NCBI GenBank assembly: GCA_002418835.1
Contig: DIEX01000006.1
Span: 1-64,000 of the forward strand
Direction: 5' to 3'
DNA from: Spirochaetia bacterium UBA5763
GTDB lineage: Bacteria > Spirochaetota > UBA4802 > UBA5550
Length of the DNA stretch: 64,000 nt
Part shown: positions 44,581 to 54,111 of the stretch, piece by piece
Layout of the letters: each line of letters begins with the position of its first letter
Numbering within the stretch: position 1 is the stretch's first letter
Notes under the pieces: generated by a model
Told to the model about the DNA's origin: nothing
The model's database searches: none
The model's input: the letters and a program-made list of their open reading frames with translations, nothing else
Position numbers and translations under genes: made by a program

Positions 44581-45768
44581 ATGGCTGTAAAATATATTGA
44601 TCAGATAGAAATGAAAGACCAGCGGGTGATGATCAGGGTTGACTACAACGTCCCATACGATAAAGAGATGAACATAACAGATGATACAAGAATCACCGCT
44701 ACAATACCAACACTTGATTATTGTCTGAAAAACGGAGCAAAAATTATCCTTGTGTCACATCTCGGAAGACCGAAAGGTCAGGTTAAACAATCTTTATCCT
44801 TAAAGCCTGTTGCTGAACGGCTTGCAGAAATTCTGAAAAAACCTGTCCGTTTTATTGACACTCCCCTTGGTGATGAAACCATTGCAATAACAAAAGCTTT
44901 GAATAATGGTGATATTATTCTCCTTGAAAACATAAGATTTTATCCGGGTGAAGAAAAGAACGATCGGGCCCTGGGTGAACTTATTGCAGAACATGCTGAT
45001 GTTTTTATTAATGATGCCTTTGCTGCTGCCCATAGAGGGCATTCATCCAACTTTGCTGTTACTGAATTTATGAAAACTGTTGCAGCAGGATTTCTTCTGA
45101 AAAGTGAAATTGAATACAGTCAGAAAACAATTCAGTCAGCAGAAAGACCTTTCGGCGCAATAATTGGCGGAGCAAAAGTATCATCTAAACTTGACGCTTT
45201 AACCAATATCGTCAGCAAAGTTGATTTCCTGATTATCGGCGGCGGTATGGCATTTACCTTTCTCAAGGCACTGGGGTATTCAATAGGAAATTCACTGCTG
45301 GAAGAAGAGCTTATTGATTCGGCAAAAGAGATAATGAAAAAAGCCAAAGAGAAAAATATAGCAATTCTTCTGCCGGTAGATATTATCGGCGCAAGGGAAT
45401 TTGATAACGACTCACCAAATTCAATATATCCTGCTGATTCCATACCTGATGATATAATCGGGCTTGATATCGGCCCTGAGTCAATAAAGCTTTTTTCAGA
45501 AGAGATAAAAAAAGCTAAAACTGTAATATGGAATGGCCCCATGGGTGCATTTGAAATGCCTAATTTTGCATGCGGAACAAATGAAATTGCAAAGGTTCTG
45601 GCAGATTCAGGCTGTCTCAGCATTGTCGGTGGTGGAGACAGCGTTACTGCTGTCAATAAAGCCGGGGTTTCCGACAGAATCACCTATATTTCTACTGGCG
45701 GGGGGGCATTCCTTGAAGTTCTTGAAGGGAAAACACTCCCCGGCATTGCAGCTCTTGATAGATACTGA
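44581..45768 (+). CDS. pgk: Phosphoglycerate kinase
   Basis: The 395-residue kinase has RVDYNVPYD, VSHLGRPKG, ENIRFYPGEEKND, NDAFAAAHRGHSS, FGAIIGGAKVSSKLD, IWNGPMGAFE and GGGDSVTAV, all canonical. It interconverts 1,3-bisphosphoglycerate and 3-phosphoglycerate with ATP formation. gap and tpiA are not adjacent. It ends at a strong terminator (45788). Its length is standard. Confidence 0.97.
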   Translation: MAVKYIDQIEMKDQRVMIRVDYNVPYDKEMNITDDTRITATIPTLDYCLKNGAKIILVSHLGRPKGQVKQSLSLKPVAERLAEILKKPVRFIDTPLGDETIAITKALNNGDIILLENIRFYPGEEKNDRALGELIAEHADVFINDAFAAAHRGHSSNFAVTEFMKTVAAGFLLKSEIEYSQKTIQSAERPFGAIIGGAKVSSKLDALTNIVSKVDFLIIGGGMAFTFLKALGYSIGNSLLEEELIDSAKEIMKKAKEKNIAILLPVDIIGAREFDNDSPNSIYPADSIPDDIIGLDIGPESIKLFSEEIKKAKTVIWNGPMGAFEMPNFACGTNEIAKVLADSGCLSIVGGGDSVTAVNKAGVSDRITYISTGGGAFLEVLEGKTLPGIAALDRY

Positions 45769-45787
45769 TTATTAACCATCCACTAAT

Positions 45788-45821
45788 AAAAAAAAGAGCG
45801 GTTTAATCCGCTCTTTTTTTT
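45788..45821. terminator. Bidirectional terminator between pgk and the dikinase-like gene
   Basis: AAAAAAAAGAGCGG (ending 45801) pairs with CCGCTCTTTTTTT (from 45808) around a 6-nt loop. Both flanks have A- or T-runs, so the converging pgk and dikinase-like genes can both use it. Confidence 0.9.
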
Positions 45822-45844
45822 ATCTATCTGTTTTTCTCTACACT

Positions 45845-48436
45845 TTACTTTTTATTAAGATTGTACTGTGCAATTCCAAGCTTTGCCAGAGGTATTGCAT
45901 AAGGGGAACATGAAACGTAATTCAAACCGGCTTCAATACAGAAAGCTATATTGTCAGGGTTAGCCCCATGCTCACCGCAAAGGCCCATTTTAATGTCAGG
46001 CCTTGTGAGTCTCCCTCTTACTGCCGAGATACTAATAAGCTCTTTAACGGGCTCACCCAGCACTTTAAATGGATTATTTTTGATAAGGTCATAAAGAGAA
46101 TAATCGGGGAAGAAAGAGTTTGAATCATCCCTGGAGAGGCCATACGTGGTCTGAGTAAGGTCATTAGTTCCAAAACTGAAGAATTCAGCGTATTCAGCAA
46201 TTGAACCTGAAGAAAGTGCCGCAGCCGGAAGCTCAATCATGGTACCCACTTCATAGTGCAGATCTGAGACTCCATACTCCTCAAGAACTTCATCTTTAAT
46301 ATCTCTGATACCTTTAACTTCCTTCCCTTCGATTTTCTTGCCATTTTTCAGGAATTTTATCTCCTGCTCGCTCATAACAATCGGAATCATAATCTCAGGG
46401 CAAACTTCAATTCCCTCTTTTTTCAGCATACACGCAGCTTCAAATATAGCCCTGCACTGCATTTCATAAATTTCAGGATAAGTTACCGCAACCCTGCAGC
46501 CTCTATGGCCGAGCATAGGATTCATCTCCGCGAGTTCTTCACATCTGGACTGAATATCTGCAGCCTTAATGGTTTTCTTCTTTATCTGCATATATTTGAC
46601 AAATTCCTTCATGCTGTCAGCAGATCTTGGGAGGAATTCATGAAGAGGCGCATCAAGCAGCCTGATTGTAACAGGTTTACCTGCCATTGTTTTAAATAGT
46701 TCATAGAAATCCGATCTCTGCATCGGCTTCAGCGCTTCAAGAGCTTTTAATCTCTCTTTTTCATCTTCGGCAATGATCATTTCTCTGAATTTCATAATCC
46801 GTTTTTCATTGAAAAACATATGTTCAGTTCTGCAGAGTCCAATTCCGTCTGCCTTGAAATCCTTTGAAAGAACAGCATCACGCCCCTGATCAGCATTGGA
46901 GCGGACATTGAAATCTTTTATATACTTTTCAACAATTTCGAGAAAATCAAACAAGCCGTTTTTCTTGAAATCAGGTTCGATCAATTCAACTTTACCAAGA
47001 TACAGAGTCGGATCATCATAATAAGGGACATTCATTGAGATGTAGTCACCCTCGTTAACAGTCTTCCCTGCAAGAGTGAAAGAAGTTCCTTTGATCTTCA
47101 TTTCAGGCTGAACCATGGCGACTTTCCCGAGGCTTCGTGCGACAACCGGAGCATGGGATGAAAACCCCCCCTCACATGTAACAACACCCTGTGCAACCTC
47201 TATTGCTTTAACATCTTCAGCATAAGACGAAACAAGAATCAGAATAAGGTTTGTATCACCGCCATGCATAATAGCTTTTTTGTACTCTTCAAGAAGCTTT
47301 GGTGTCGAGAAAAATACTCTACCAATGGCCGCACCTGTTGAACCAGCTATTCCGCCTTTGATAAACTTAATAGTCTTAATTGTACGCGGGTCAATAACCG
47401 GGTGAAGAAGCTCATTAAGCTGACCGGGCTTAATTGAATTGATAAGATATTCATCAGTAATTTTTTTATTATGGTTCAGATCCAGAAGTGTCTTTATCTG
47501 TGCCTGTGTGGATTTTTCATCAACTTCACGCTGTTCAACAAGCCAGAAGTCCCCTTCTTCTATTGTAAATTTTATATTTCTGATCTCATTAAAATTCTCT
47601 TCAATTTTCTTTGCAATCTGAGTGAATTTATCATAATACTTTTTGTCAATTTTCTTTATTTCAAGAGCCTTGCCACCAGTAAAATCAAATTCATTTCTCA
47701 GGAAATCCCCTTGAATTTCAGAATCACCTGTAACGATGTTTCTTGTAAAATAATTTCCTGAATATGAAGTCTGTCCGAAGTTTCCGTATACCATTGCCTG
47801 GATCATAATTGACAAAGTATTATCAACGTCTATCTCGGAATCACAGTATTTTTCAGCCGCTTTTTTCATAATTAATATCAGCTGGTCAAAAACATCATCA
47901 CTAAAACTTTCACCAAATTCTTTCTTGTAGAGATCAATAGCTTTAATCATCTGTTCCACATTAGGCTTTTTCCCTAAAGTGCTTTCAATCTTTTTGATAT
48001 CCTCTTCTTTAACATCATATACTTTTTTAGCCAGATTCCTGAGCAGGAAAAGATATTCCCCATATGCAAACTCTTTACCTGTAAAAGTACCGAATGCCTC
48101 AACAGTGTCACTGTTCATACCGATATTGTGTATCGAAGGAAAAAAAGGAACATTGAGATCTGAGCTTATAACAAGCTTCAGCATTAAAGGTTTCTTTTTG
48201 TCGCCAAATTTTTTACCGGTTTCTTTTTCTACCTGTGAAATATATGAAACGATCTGTTCTTTAATATTAACACTTGAAAGTTTCAATGTAAGCTCGGAAT
48301 CAATAATGAACCCGGGAACAATAGGGAGACCCATACTGGCAAGCTCCACAGCCCTTCTACCCCTGATTCCTATTTTGTTCAGAGTTTTATCATCAACACT
48401 CTTTGATTCTTTATTAAAATAGATTATATTAGCCAT
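45845..48436 (-). CDS. Pyruvate phosphate dikinase-like protein with degenerate ATP-grasp region
   Basis: The 863-residue protein has the dikinase plan. The C-terminal PEP/pyruvate barrel is well kept: DGIGLCRTEHMFF, IRLLDAPLHEFLP, EVGTMIELPAAAL, SFGTNDLTQTTYG and GLCGEHGANP with the catalytic Cys. The phosphohistidine segment EGGFSSHAPVVARSLGK retains His428. The N-terminal ATP-grasp half is divergent: where dikinases have VRSGAxxSMPGMMDTxLNLG, this protein has LVISSDLNVPFFPSIHNIG (about 88-106), losing the arginine. The LVRPETSPED segment is also altered to LVSSYAED. True ATP-dependent activity is therefore doubtful. It lies 20 bp after the 324-residue protein gene in the cfpA cluster. Confidence 0.85.
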   Translation of the reverse strand: MANIIYFNKESKSVDDKTLNKIGIRGRRAVELASMGLPIVPGFIIDSELTLKLSSVNIKEQIVSYISQVEKETGKKFGDKKKPLMLKLVISSDLNVPFFPSIHNIGMNSDTVEAFGTFTGKEFAYGEYLFLLRNLAKKVYDVKEEDIKKIESTLGKKPNVEQMIKAIDLYKKEFGESFSDDVFDQLILIMKKAAEKYCDSEIDVDNTLSIMIQAMVYGNFGQTSYSGNYFTRNIVTGDSEIQGDFLRNEFDFTGGKALEIKKIDKKYYDKFTQIAKKIEENFNEIRNIKFTIEEGDFWLVEQREVDEKSTQAQIKTLLDLNHNKKITDEYLINSIKPGQLNELLHPVIDPRTIKTIKFIKGGIAGSTGAAIGRVFFSTPKLLEEYKKAIMHGGDTNLILILVSSYAEDVKAIEVAQGVVTCEGGFSSHAPVVARSLGKVAMVQPEMKIKGTSFTLAGKTVNEGDYISMNVPYYDDPTLYLGKVELIEPDFKKNGLFDFLEIVEKYIKDFNVRSNADQGRDAVLSKDFKADGIGLCRTEHMFFNEKRIMKFREMIIAEDEKERLKALEALKPMQRSDFYELFKTMAGKPVTIRLLDAPLHEFLPRSADSMKEFVKYMQIKKKTIKAADIQSRCEELAEMNPMLGHRGCRVAVTYPEIYEMQCRAIFEAACMLKKEGIEVCPEIMIPIVMSEQEIKFLKNGKKIEGKEVKGIRDIKDEVLEEYGVSDLHYEVGTMIELPAAALSSGSIAEYAEFFSFGTNDLTQTTYGLSRDDSNSFFPDYSLYDLIKNNPFKVLGEPVKELISISAVRGRLTRPDIKMGLCGEHGANPDNIAFCIEAGLNYVSCSPYAIPLAKLGIAQYNLNKK

Positions 48437-48456
48437 GTTATCTTTACCTTATCCCA

Positions 48457-49431
48457 TTAGAATAGATTGAGAACTCTGCCGACGCCAAGCTTCAGAAACT
48501 GTTCATAACGCTGGCTGGCGCCCTCAAAGAGATATTTCTGAAGCTTGGATACCCCTAAAATATCCTCTCCGGAAACCTGGAAAAATATGGAATCACCATG
48601 TTTAACTTTTCCCCATTTAAAGAGGGAATTTATATCATTTATTACTTCACCACCGAACATGACATGCACAGTCAGGTCCGGAAATTTTGTCTGATAGCTT
48701 TCCAGAATTTTTTTCCAGGCTTCGACATTTCCATTATGAAAAAGTTCGTTGGTAACCTGTACCCCGTATTTAGGGGTAATATTGGTCTTTTTCGGTTTAG
48801 AAGGGGGCATAGCTTTCGCTACTGCCGGAGCAGGTGCAGCGCCTGCTCCGGGAGCTGCTGCTGTTGCAGCCGGTTGTGCTGCAACAGGTTTTTCTACTCT
48901 TACAATGGCATTAGGATCTGCAAAACTTTTATTAACAAATACATCTTTACCTCTTAAGAGATCATTCAGTGTATCTGCAGCTTCAATTTCAATTTTTGTA
49001 TTAACATCTTTCAAATATTTAACATAAATAACAATCAGTTGATCTCTATGCAATTCCCTGGCTCTTTCCCAGCTGTCAGCATCTTTCGGATTAATTACAT
49101 ATCTTTTACCATCTGGAGCGAAATACATGACAACAATATCCAGGGCGGTCCATTTTGCGGCTTCTCCCGCTATTTTTTCAAAATCGGTTATATCACTGAC
49201 AACACCGAATGATTTAAATGAATAATTAAACTTATCTTTTATTACTGATCCGATTATTGGAAGAATCTGATCATAATGTAAATCTTCTTCATCAAGCAGA
49301 TTATTGATATAATCAGCAATATTTCCTTTTGATTCAATTTCTTCCACAGCATCATTTACAGCGTAAAAATGCCTTAGTGCTTTATTAAATGTTGCCTTGG
49401 AACCAAGTGAAAAATATGTAGTTTCCATCAT
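48457..49431 (-). CDS. Unknown two-domain protein beside cfpA
   Basis: This 324-residue protein has an N-terminal domain of about 180 residues, then a flexible Ala/Pro-rich linker (about 185-215, with AAQPAATAAAPGAGAAPAPA), and a C-terminal domain of about 100 residues with FHNGNVEAWKKILESYQTKF and a last segment QRYEQFLKLGVGRVLNLF. There is no signal peptide or membrane helix. I recognise no family. It lies 20 bp upstream of the dikinase-like gene and downstream of the cfpA terminator, so it may belong to the spirochaetal filament neighbourhood. GGAGAG lies before the ATG pair at 49431/49428. Confidence 0.75.
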   Translation of the reverse strand: MMETTYFSLGSKATFNKALRHFYAVNDAVEEIESKGNIADYINNLLDEEDLHYDQILPIIGSVIKDKFNYSFKSFGVVSDITDFEKIAGEAAKWTALDIVVMYFAPDGKRYVINPKDADSWERARELHRDQLIVIYVKYLKDVNTKIEIEAADTLNDLLRGKDVFVNKSFADPNAIVRVEKPVAAQPAATAAAPGAGAAPAPAVAKAMPPSKPKKTNITPKYGVQVTNELFHNGNVEAWKKILESYQTKFPDLTVHVMFGGEVINDINSLFKWGKVKHGDSIFFQVSGEDILGVSKLQKYLFEGASQRYEQFLKLGVGRVLNLF

Positions 49432-49527
49432 TGACTCTCCATTAATTAGTAAACCATATATATATTTTATTTAAAAAGAATAAGAAATTTCAAGTATTAA
49501 ATCTCTTTTTATTAGCTAAAATTTGAA

Positions 49528-49561
49528 TAAAAAAAAGGGATGTAATTCATCCCTTTTTTTT
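49528..49561. terminator. Terminator between cfpA and the 324-residue protein gene
   Basis: A-run, GGGATG (49537-49542), 5-nt loop, CATCCC (49548-49553), and T-run to 49561. It lies 20 bp past the cfpA stop on the minus strand and is symmetric, so it also blocks plus-strand transcription. It suggests that cfpA is largely monocistronic. Confidence 0.88.
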
Positions 49562-49581
49562 ATATTTATCTTTTTTAACTA

Positions 49582-51561
49582 TTAAAGTTCTTTTAATCCT
49601 GAACTTCTTTTCTTCTGCGGCTGAGATTTTGATTTTGGAGTAAGATCTATTGATCCTGTAACTTCGGGAAGCTCTATGTCAGCTAAATCAGGAGTTACGT
49701 TCTGCTTGTAAGCAGTCTCAAATAGATCCTCGCCGATCTCCTCTTCACCAAAAGACTGGTTAATATCCGCTCTAACAGTAGATCTTCTTCTGGAGTATGT
49801 TGCAAATGCTGCATCTGAGAATCCTTTAGATACACTGTAAAGGAATTCATTAAGAACATTAGCCATACTCTTAAGTATATACTGTTTTCTTTTTACAGTT
49901 GTTAAGTCTATATCAAGAACAAGACCTGGCTGTATATGGTGAGGATTAACAACATGTGCGAACTCGTTAAATCTCTTTTCCATAAAAGTAATTCTTTCAT
50001 CAAGAATTACACGCTCAACAGGGTTCTGGAATCCATGCATTTTAGCAAGAACACCTCTGAGATATGTAAGCTTATTCTTAAGGTTTCTGAACCTGTCTTC
50101 ATAAGTTCTGTTGTTTTTCTCAACAAAAGACTGCTCATTGTACATGTCACCAATTTCATTCCAGAGAACGCTATCAGGATCATCCTCATAAGCTTTCTTT
50201 TGTCTCTTCCACTCTTTGTTCATGAGTCTTCCACTCAGGTCATCAAAATCCTGAAGAGATCTGAATCTTTTCTTTGATTCATAATGAGCATGTGCTACAT
50301 CCCAGAGCATACCTATTTCAGTTGTAAATGATGCGACCTGCTTATCATATTCTTTTTTAGCTTCTTTAAGCTGATTCTGATCATAATATGCCATACGGAT
50401 TGAATATCTTTCATCAGGAAGAACCATTCTGTCAGTTTCTTCATATTCACTGATTCGGCATATACGGGCATTCTTCATGTTATCACAAACCTGATAACCG
50501 AGCTTACTTGTATCAAGAATTGAAGTTATTGAGTTAATACATGTGTTATAACCCCTGTTCCTGATGTTTTCTTCATCGATAACATATTTGATGTTTTCCC
50601 TGATATTCAGCGGATCCATCTCTTCTACATCGATTTCAGCTCTAAGACCTTCAATCTTATCAAGAAATTTCTTTGCAAGTATTGTATATCGTCTTGATTT
50701 CTCATCTTCTTTGTCATCATCAGTGAAACTATCAATTCTTTTCACCCTTTCAAACATCTTTTCACTTGCAGAAAGCTCATTCTTCCCCTTATCAACAAGT
50801 TCATCATTGAACTGCTGCACCTGCTTGTCTATAAGGCTCTGAATATGTTTCTGAATTGTGTCTTTCATGATAGACTCAACAGTTACCTGATAGTGATACA
50901 TGGGGCTTATAAGCTCACTTTCAAGGATGTTAATTGAAAGTTTAACATCATAAACATATTTAGGTCTGAGTTCATTATCTTTGAAGACGCACTTCAGTAT
51001 AGCGTAAGCGTTTTCACCCCTTACAAATGCACCAACGTCAGTTTTCTGTCTTAGAATTGAGTTGGTCTCTGTCTCAAGGTCGTTAACGCCCCTCTGAATA
51101 TGTCCCTGAAGGTGGCCATACATGTTAACTATTGATTTCTCAATTTCACCTGTGTGGAATTTATCAGCACCACCGATTTTATCGAGAATTTCAACGATCT
51201 CTTTCGGAGTATACCTTGCAAGACCTTTTGACTCCTCTTTATCAACAAAATCCCTTACTTTTTTCAGGAACTCATCTTCCATTGTTACAGTATAACGGTT
51301 AAACATATTCACATATGTCTGGTTGATGTAGTTATACAGTTTTTCCTTTAAACCGCCCATAACATCGAGTTCTCTGAGAACCTCTTCCGGGAGTTTGCTC
51401 TGAATCTGATTTAATACTTTATCATAGGTTTCTTCCAGTATTACCTTACTTTCCTGGATTTTATCCCTTCCTTCCTGAGCAATAGATTCCCTTGAACCTA
51501 CAGCACTTGGTACTGTTGGGTGAACCTTGTTTGGACTTTTTGGGAATTGGCTTAATGACAT
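49582..51561 (-). CDS. cfpA: Cytoplasmic filament protein CfpA
   Basis: The 659-residue, highly charged, helix-rich protein begins MSLSQFPKSPNKVHPTVPSA, has long predicted coiled coils (about 30-75, 210-300, 395-530) and a basic/Ser-rich C-terminal tail. Its size of about 77 kDa, lack of any membrane segment or signal, and context agree with CfpA, the subunit of the ribbon filaments that run beneath the inner membrane of treponemes along the flagella. From memory, cfpA in T. pallidum lies near ppdK, as here. AAGGAGGG stands seven bases before the ATG, consistent with high expression, and a candidate promoter lies at 51662. The identification is by recollected similarity, not a search. Confidence 0.72.
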   Translation of the reverse strand: MSLSQFPKSPNKVHPTVPSAVGSRESIAQEGRDKIQESKVILEETYDKVLNQIQSKLPEEVLRELDVMGGLKEKLYNYINQTYVNMFNRYTVTMEDEFLKKVRDFVDKEESKGLARYTPKEIVEILDKIGGADKFHTGEIEKSIVNMYGHLQGHIQRGVNDLETETNSILRQKTDVGAFVRGENAYAILKCVFKDNELRPKYVYDVKLSINILESELISPMYHYQVTVESIMKDTIQKHIQSLIDKQVQQFNDELVDKGKNELSASEKMFERVKRIDSFTDDDKEDEKSRRYTILAKKFLDKIEGLRAEIDVEEMDPLNIRENIKYVIDEENIRNRGYNTCINSITSILDTSKLGYQVCDNMKNARICRISEYEETDRMVLPDERYSIRMAYYDQNQLKEAKKEYDKQVASFTTEIGMLWDVAHAHYESKKRFRSLQDFDDLSGRLMNKEWKRQKKAYEDDPDSVLWNEIGDMYNEQSFVEKNNRTYEDRFRNLKNKLTYLRGVLAKMHGFQNPVERVILDERITFMEKRFNEFAHVVNPHHIQPGLVLDIDLTTVKRKQYILKSMANVLNEFLYSVSKGFSDAAFATYSRRRSTVRADINQSFGEEEIGEDLFETAYKQNVTPDLADIELPEVTGSIDLTPKSKSQPQKKRSSGLKEL

Positions 51562-51621
51562 TATTGAACCCTCCTTAAATATATAGCAAATCGAAATACT
51601 TCTTAATTTATGAATTAAATA

Positions 51622-51638
51622 TATCCAATTTCTGGATA
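51622..51638 (-). promoter_or_regulatory. Leader hairpin of cfpA
   Basis: TATCCA and TGGATA (51622-51627 and 51633-51638) form a perfect 6-bp stem in the untranslated leader, extended by AT pairs. No T-run follows. It may stabilise the mRNA or be accidental in this AT-rich stretch. Confidence 0.35.
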
Positions 51639-51661
51639 ATATATAATTTTTTATAATTTAG

Positions 51662-51692
51662 ATATAAATATCCATCTTATCTACTGTGTCAA
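51662..51692 (-). promoter_or_regulatory. Candidate promoter of cfpA
   Basis: A perfect TTGACA on the minus strand (complement of 51687-51692) is followed after 18-20 bp by TTTATA/TATATC (complement of 51661-51668). It lies about 100 bp upstream of the cfpA start, in the 229-bp gap downstream of the von Willebrand A gene. Confidence 0.5.
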
Positions 51693-51790
51693 GATTTATT
51701 TCTTGAACAGTTTAAATCTTTATAAATACTTAATCAATTTAATACTAATATCGTCAAAAATCAAAAAATAGAATAGCATTTCAACAAATT

Positions 51791-52933
51791 TCAGGCATTA
51801 TATCTGAAACTGAAATTTGACGCACTGAAAATATCTCCTTCATTTACATATCCGTCGAAATCCTTATTCTTAAAACCGAATTCAAGTCCTTCATCAGGAA
51901 TAACTTTAATACGAATCACACCTTTCTCACGTACTGCTTTCAGCGTAAGAACGTTCCTTGATTCAAAGTCCCTGATTCTCACTCCGGTCATTACTGCTCT
52001 GCCTACAGGGATACTTTTCATGCTAAGTGCTGTTAAAGATACATTGAGCACTTCAGGTTTAAGCAGATCATGATTCCAGTAATCCAGTGAACCTTTCACT
52101 TTCACTCCGCTGGCTCTTTTAATAATTACCAGTGCTATTATCAGTATCAGAAGGAGAACAAGAATTATAAATGGAAGAATTTTTTTAAACTGACTCCATT
52201 CTTTCTGTTCAATATCTCTCTGGAGATCTTCGTTTATCGCTTTATCAGGATTCTGGCCATCGATAAAAGTTGTATTTTCACTTATTTTTGACAACTCAGC
52301 TTTAAGCTTCTGCTGCGCGGCAGATATCTCCTTCGACTTCTCCATTTCCGCGAGATTTACAAGATATATCCACCAGTCATTCCCGCTATACTGCTCAGCA
52401 ATCTTTTTAAGATCAAATCTTTCTTTGCTTTTTGCAGGGGGGGGATCGTCAAGCCCGTCTGTCATAATAACAATAACAACATTCCTGGGGTTAACCTTTG
52501 TCTGTCCCTGGTTCTCTTTGGTAAGAGTATCAGCAATACCGAATACAGTCTGAAGCATTTTAAGGGTGTATGTCCATTGCCCCTTTGCTTCAGTCACGGA
52601 GATATACTTTTTAACAATATCCCTGTCATTCTGATCGTCAATAACAACCTGCGGATAAATCTTCAAATCCTCATCGAAAGTGACAAATGTTACCCTGTCT
52701 CCATCCTGAAGAGAATCGATATAAGTATAAACGCTTTTTTTGACATCATCCATGATGTTTTTACCCTGGTATCCAATCATACTCAGGGATGTATCAAGTA
52801 CCAGAATGACATCCTTGTTGGTTACAGACGCAGCTTTACTTTCAGTCTGGAAAGACAGGAACAGGGCTGCTGCCATAAACACTACCATCATAAAGCCATA
52901 ACTGCTTTTCTTTAGCAATTGCACATTTATCAC
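51791..52933 (-). CDS. Membrane-anchored von Willebrand factor A domain protein
   Basis: The 380-residue protein has an N-terminal signal/anchor (residues 10-30), a VWA domain at about 40-235 with the MIDAS motif DTSLS (47-51) and IVIMTDGLDDPP, one membrane helix at about 250-275 (PFIILVLLLILIIALVII), and a C-terminal beta-rich domain of about 100 residues. The VWA domain is therefore in the periplasm and the tail in the cytoplasm if the N-terminus is cleaved. VWA proteins bind other proteins in a metal-dependent way. It is 229 bp upstream of cfpA and could link envelope and filament, but this is inference. Confidence 0.85.
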   Translation of the reverse strand: MINVQLLKKSSYGFMMVVFMAAALFLSFQTESKAASVTNKDVILVLDTSLSMIGYQGKNIMDDVKKSVYTYIDSLQDGDRVTFVTFDEDLKIYPQVVIDDQNDRDIVKKYISVTEAKGQWTYTLKMLQTVFGIADTLTKENQGQTKVNPRNVVIVIMTDGLDDPPPAKSKERFDLKKIAEQYSGNDWWIYLVNLAEMEKSKEISAAQQKLKAELSKISENTTFIDGQNPDKAINEDLQRDIEQKEWSQFKKILPFIILVLLLILIIALVIIKRASGVKVKGSLDYWNHDLLKPEVLNVSLTALSMKSIPVGRAVMTGVRIRDFESRNVLTLKAVREKGVIRIKVIPDEGLEFGFKNKDFDGYVNEGDIFSASNFSFRYNA

Positions 52934-53006
52934 CTGATCGCTCTTTTTTATTTAAAATATTATAAATGATCTCTATTGTCAACAATATTTAAAAAGAACA
53001 TTCAAA

Positions 53007-53732
53007 TTAAAATTCATTATAAACTTTTTCTGACCGTATATACTTCCTTATGTCAAATTCCTCTTCTCTTTCTATAGACAGGTATTCTGTAATAAGGATA
53101 TAGAACCACATCAGGGTATCCTCCCCTGTTTCAAGTCCCACATAATTCCTGTTGCCGCTATGCCAGTCTTTTATTAAAATCCCCTGGTTATGTACCATCA
53201 TTACTTCGAACTCCGAGCCCGAATCAACACCTTTGGATATATAATAGTTAACTATATCATTTTTTACATCAAGTATCGGATAATCAGAACCTCCGGTAAT
53301 TAAAAAACAAGGTACCGAAAATTCACTCTCCTCCTCTGAAAAACGATTTATCTTTTTTACTGTGGCCACCCGGTTCAGGGCATCGGCAATGGTATTTTTT
53401 TTAAGATCCGGGATTGTAAAGAAAGCCCCCTGTATCAATTCAAAAGGTATATATCCATTCATCAGCTTTGTAATATCACGGCAGTATTCACTGTATACGA
53501 TATAATCCGCCCCTTCGGGCGAGAATCCGGTGGCATCTATCGGTTTTGCAGATGAAATTTTAAGCCCGGACGGGATTATCTGATCGAGTTTTTCAATAAG
53601 AAGAGCGCTGTCAAGGTGAGAGGAGCTCTTCGCTGAGCCTTTTTTTGAAGCAGTTTTTGCAGCAGCACCTTTCGCGGGAGCAGCTTTCTTCGAAAGAGAT
53701 TTGTTCAGTTCATTAAAATAATTCTTAAGCAT
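53007..53732 (-). CDS. Unknown protein with basic Ala/Lys-rich N-terminus
   Basis: This 241-residue protein has an Ala/Lys/Ser-rich low-complexity stretch (about 14-40, SKKAAPAKGAAAKTASKKGS) and then a compact globular domain with SGLKISSAKPIDATGFSPEG, YIVYSEYCRDITKLM and WFYILITEYLSIEREEE. There is no signal peptide. The globular part is mixed alpha/beta; no family could be named with certainty. It lies 73 bp upstream of the VWA protein gene, same strand, so it may be cotranscribed. Confidence 0.7.
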   Translation of the reverse strand: MLKNYFNELNKSLSKKAAPAKGAAAKTASKKGSAKSSSHLDSALLIEKLDQIIPSGLKISSAKPIDATGFSPEGADYIVYSEYCRDITKLMNGYIPFELIQGAFFTIPDLKKNTIADALNRVATVKKINRFSEEESEFSVPCFLITGGSDYPILDVKNDIVNYYISKGVDSGSEFEVMMVHNQGILIKDWHSGNRNYVGLETGEDTLMWFYILITEYLSIEREEEFDIRKYIRSEKVYNEF

Positions 53733-54111
53733 TTCTATTATTATCCTCGTTATCTATTTATACTGTTTTAATGAGAATGATTTTAATCAGCAGGTCACCG
53801 GATTAAAATCAAACCTGCAATCCTGCTATTACGGATGTCTATAGAATACACTGCCTGCATACAGATTCAAAAGATTAAAATAAAATTTTTAACAGGAGAT
53901 TTCAACCCGGTAAAGAATTTTTTTCTAAGAATTCTGTTATATGCAGATACTGTTTTTTAATTGGAATATCAGATAATTGTCAATAATTAAAAATGAGGGC
54001 GTTTGGGTGATGTATTATATTATTGGTTACCGGATAAATATCATTACTATTACAAAAAAATAACTGAAACTGCTACACGATTATAGTTTCTGTGGCTATT
54101 CCATTTTATTC
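53733..54111. other. Intergenic region without recognisable gene
   Basis: This stretch between the unknown gene and the candidate small RNA is AT-rich. It has TTGTCA at 53978-53983 and a TATATT near 54017, but no convincing promoter pair. There is no ORF with a ribosome binding site and no tRNA. Confidence 0.5.
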
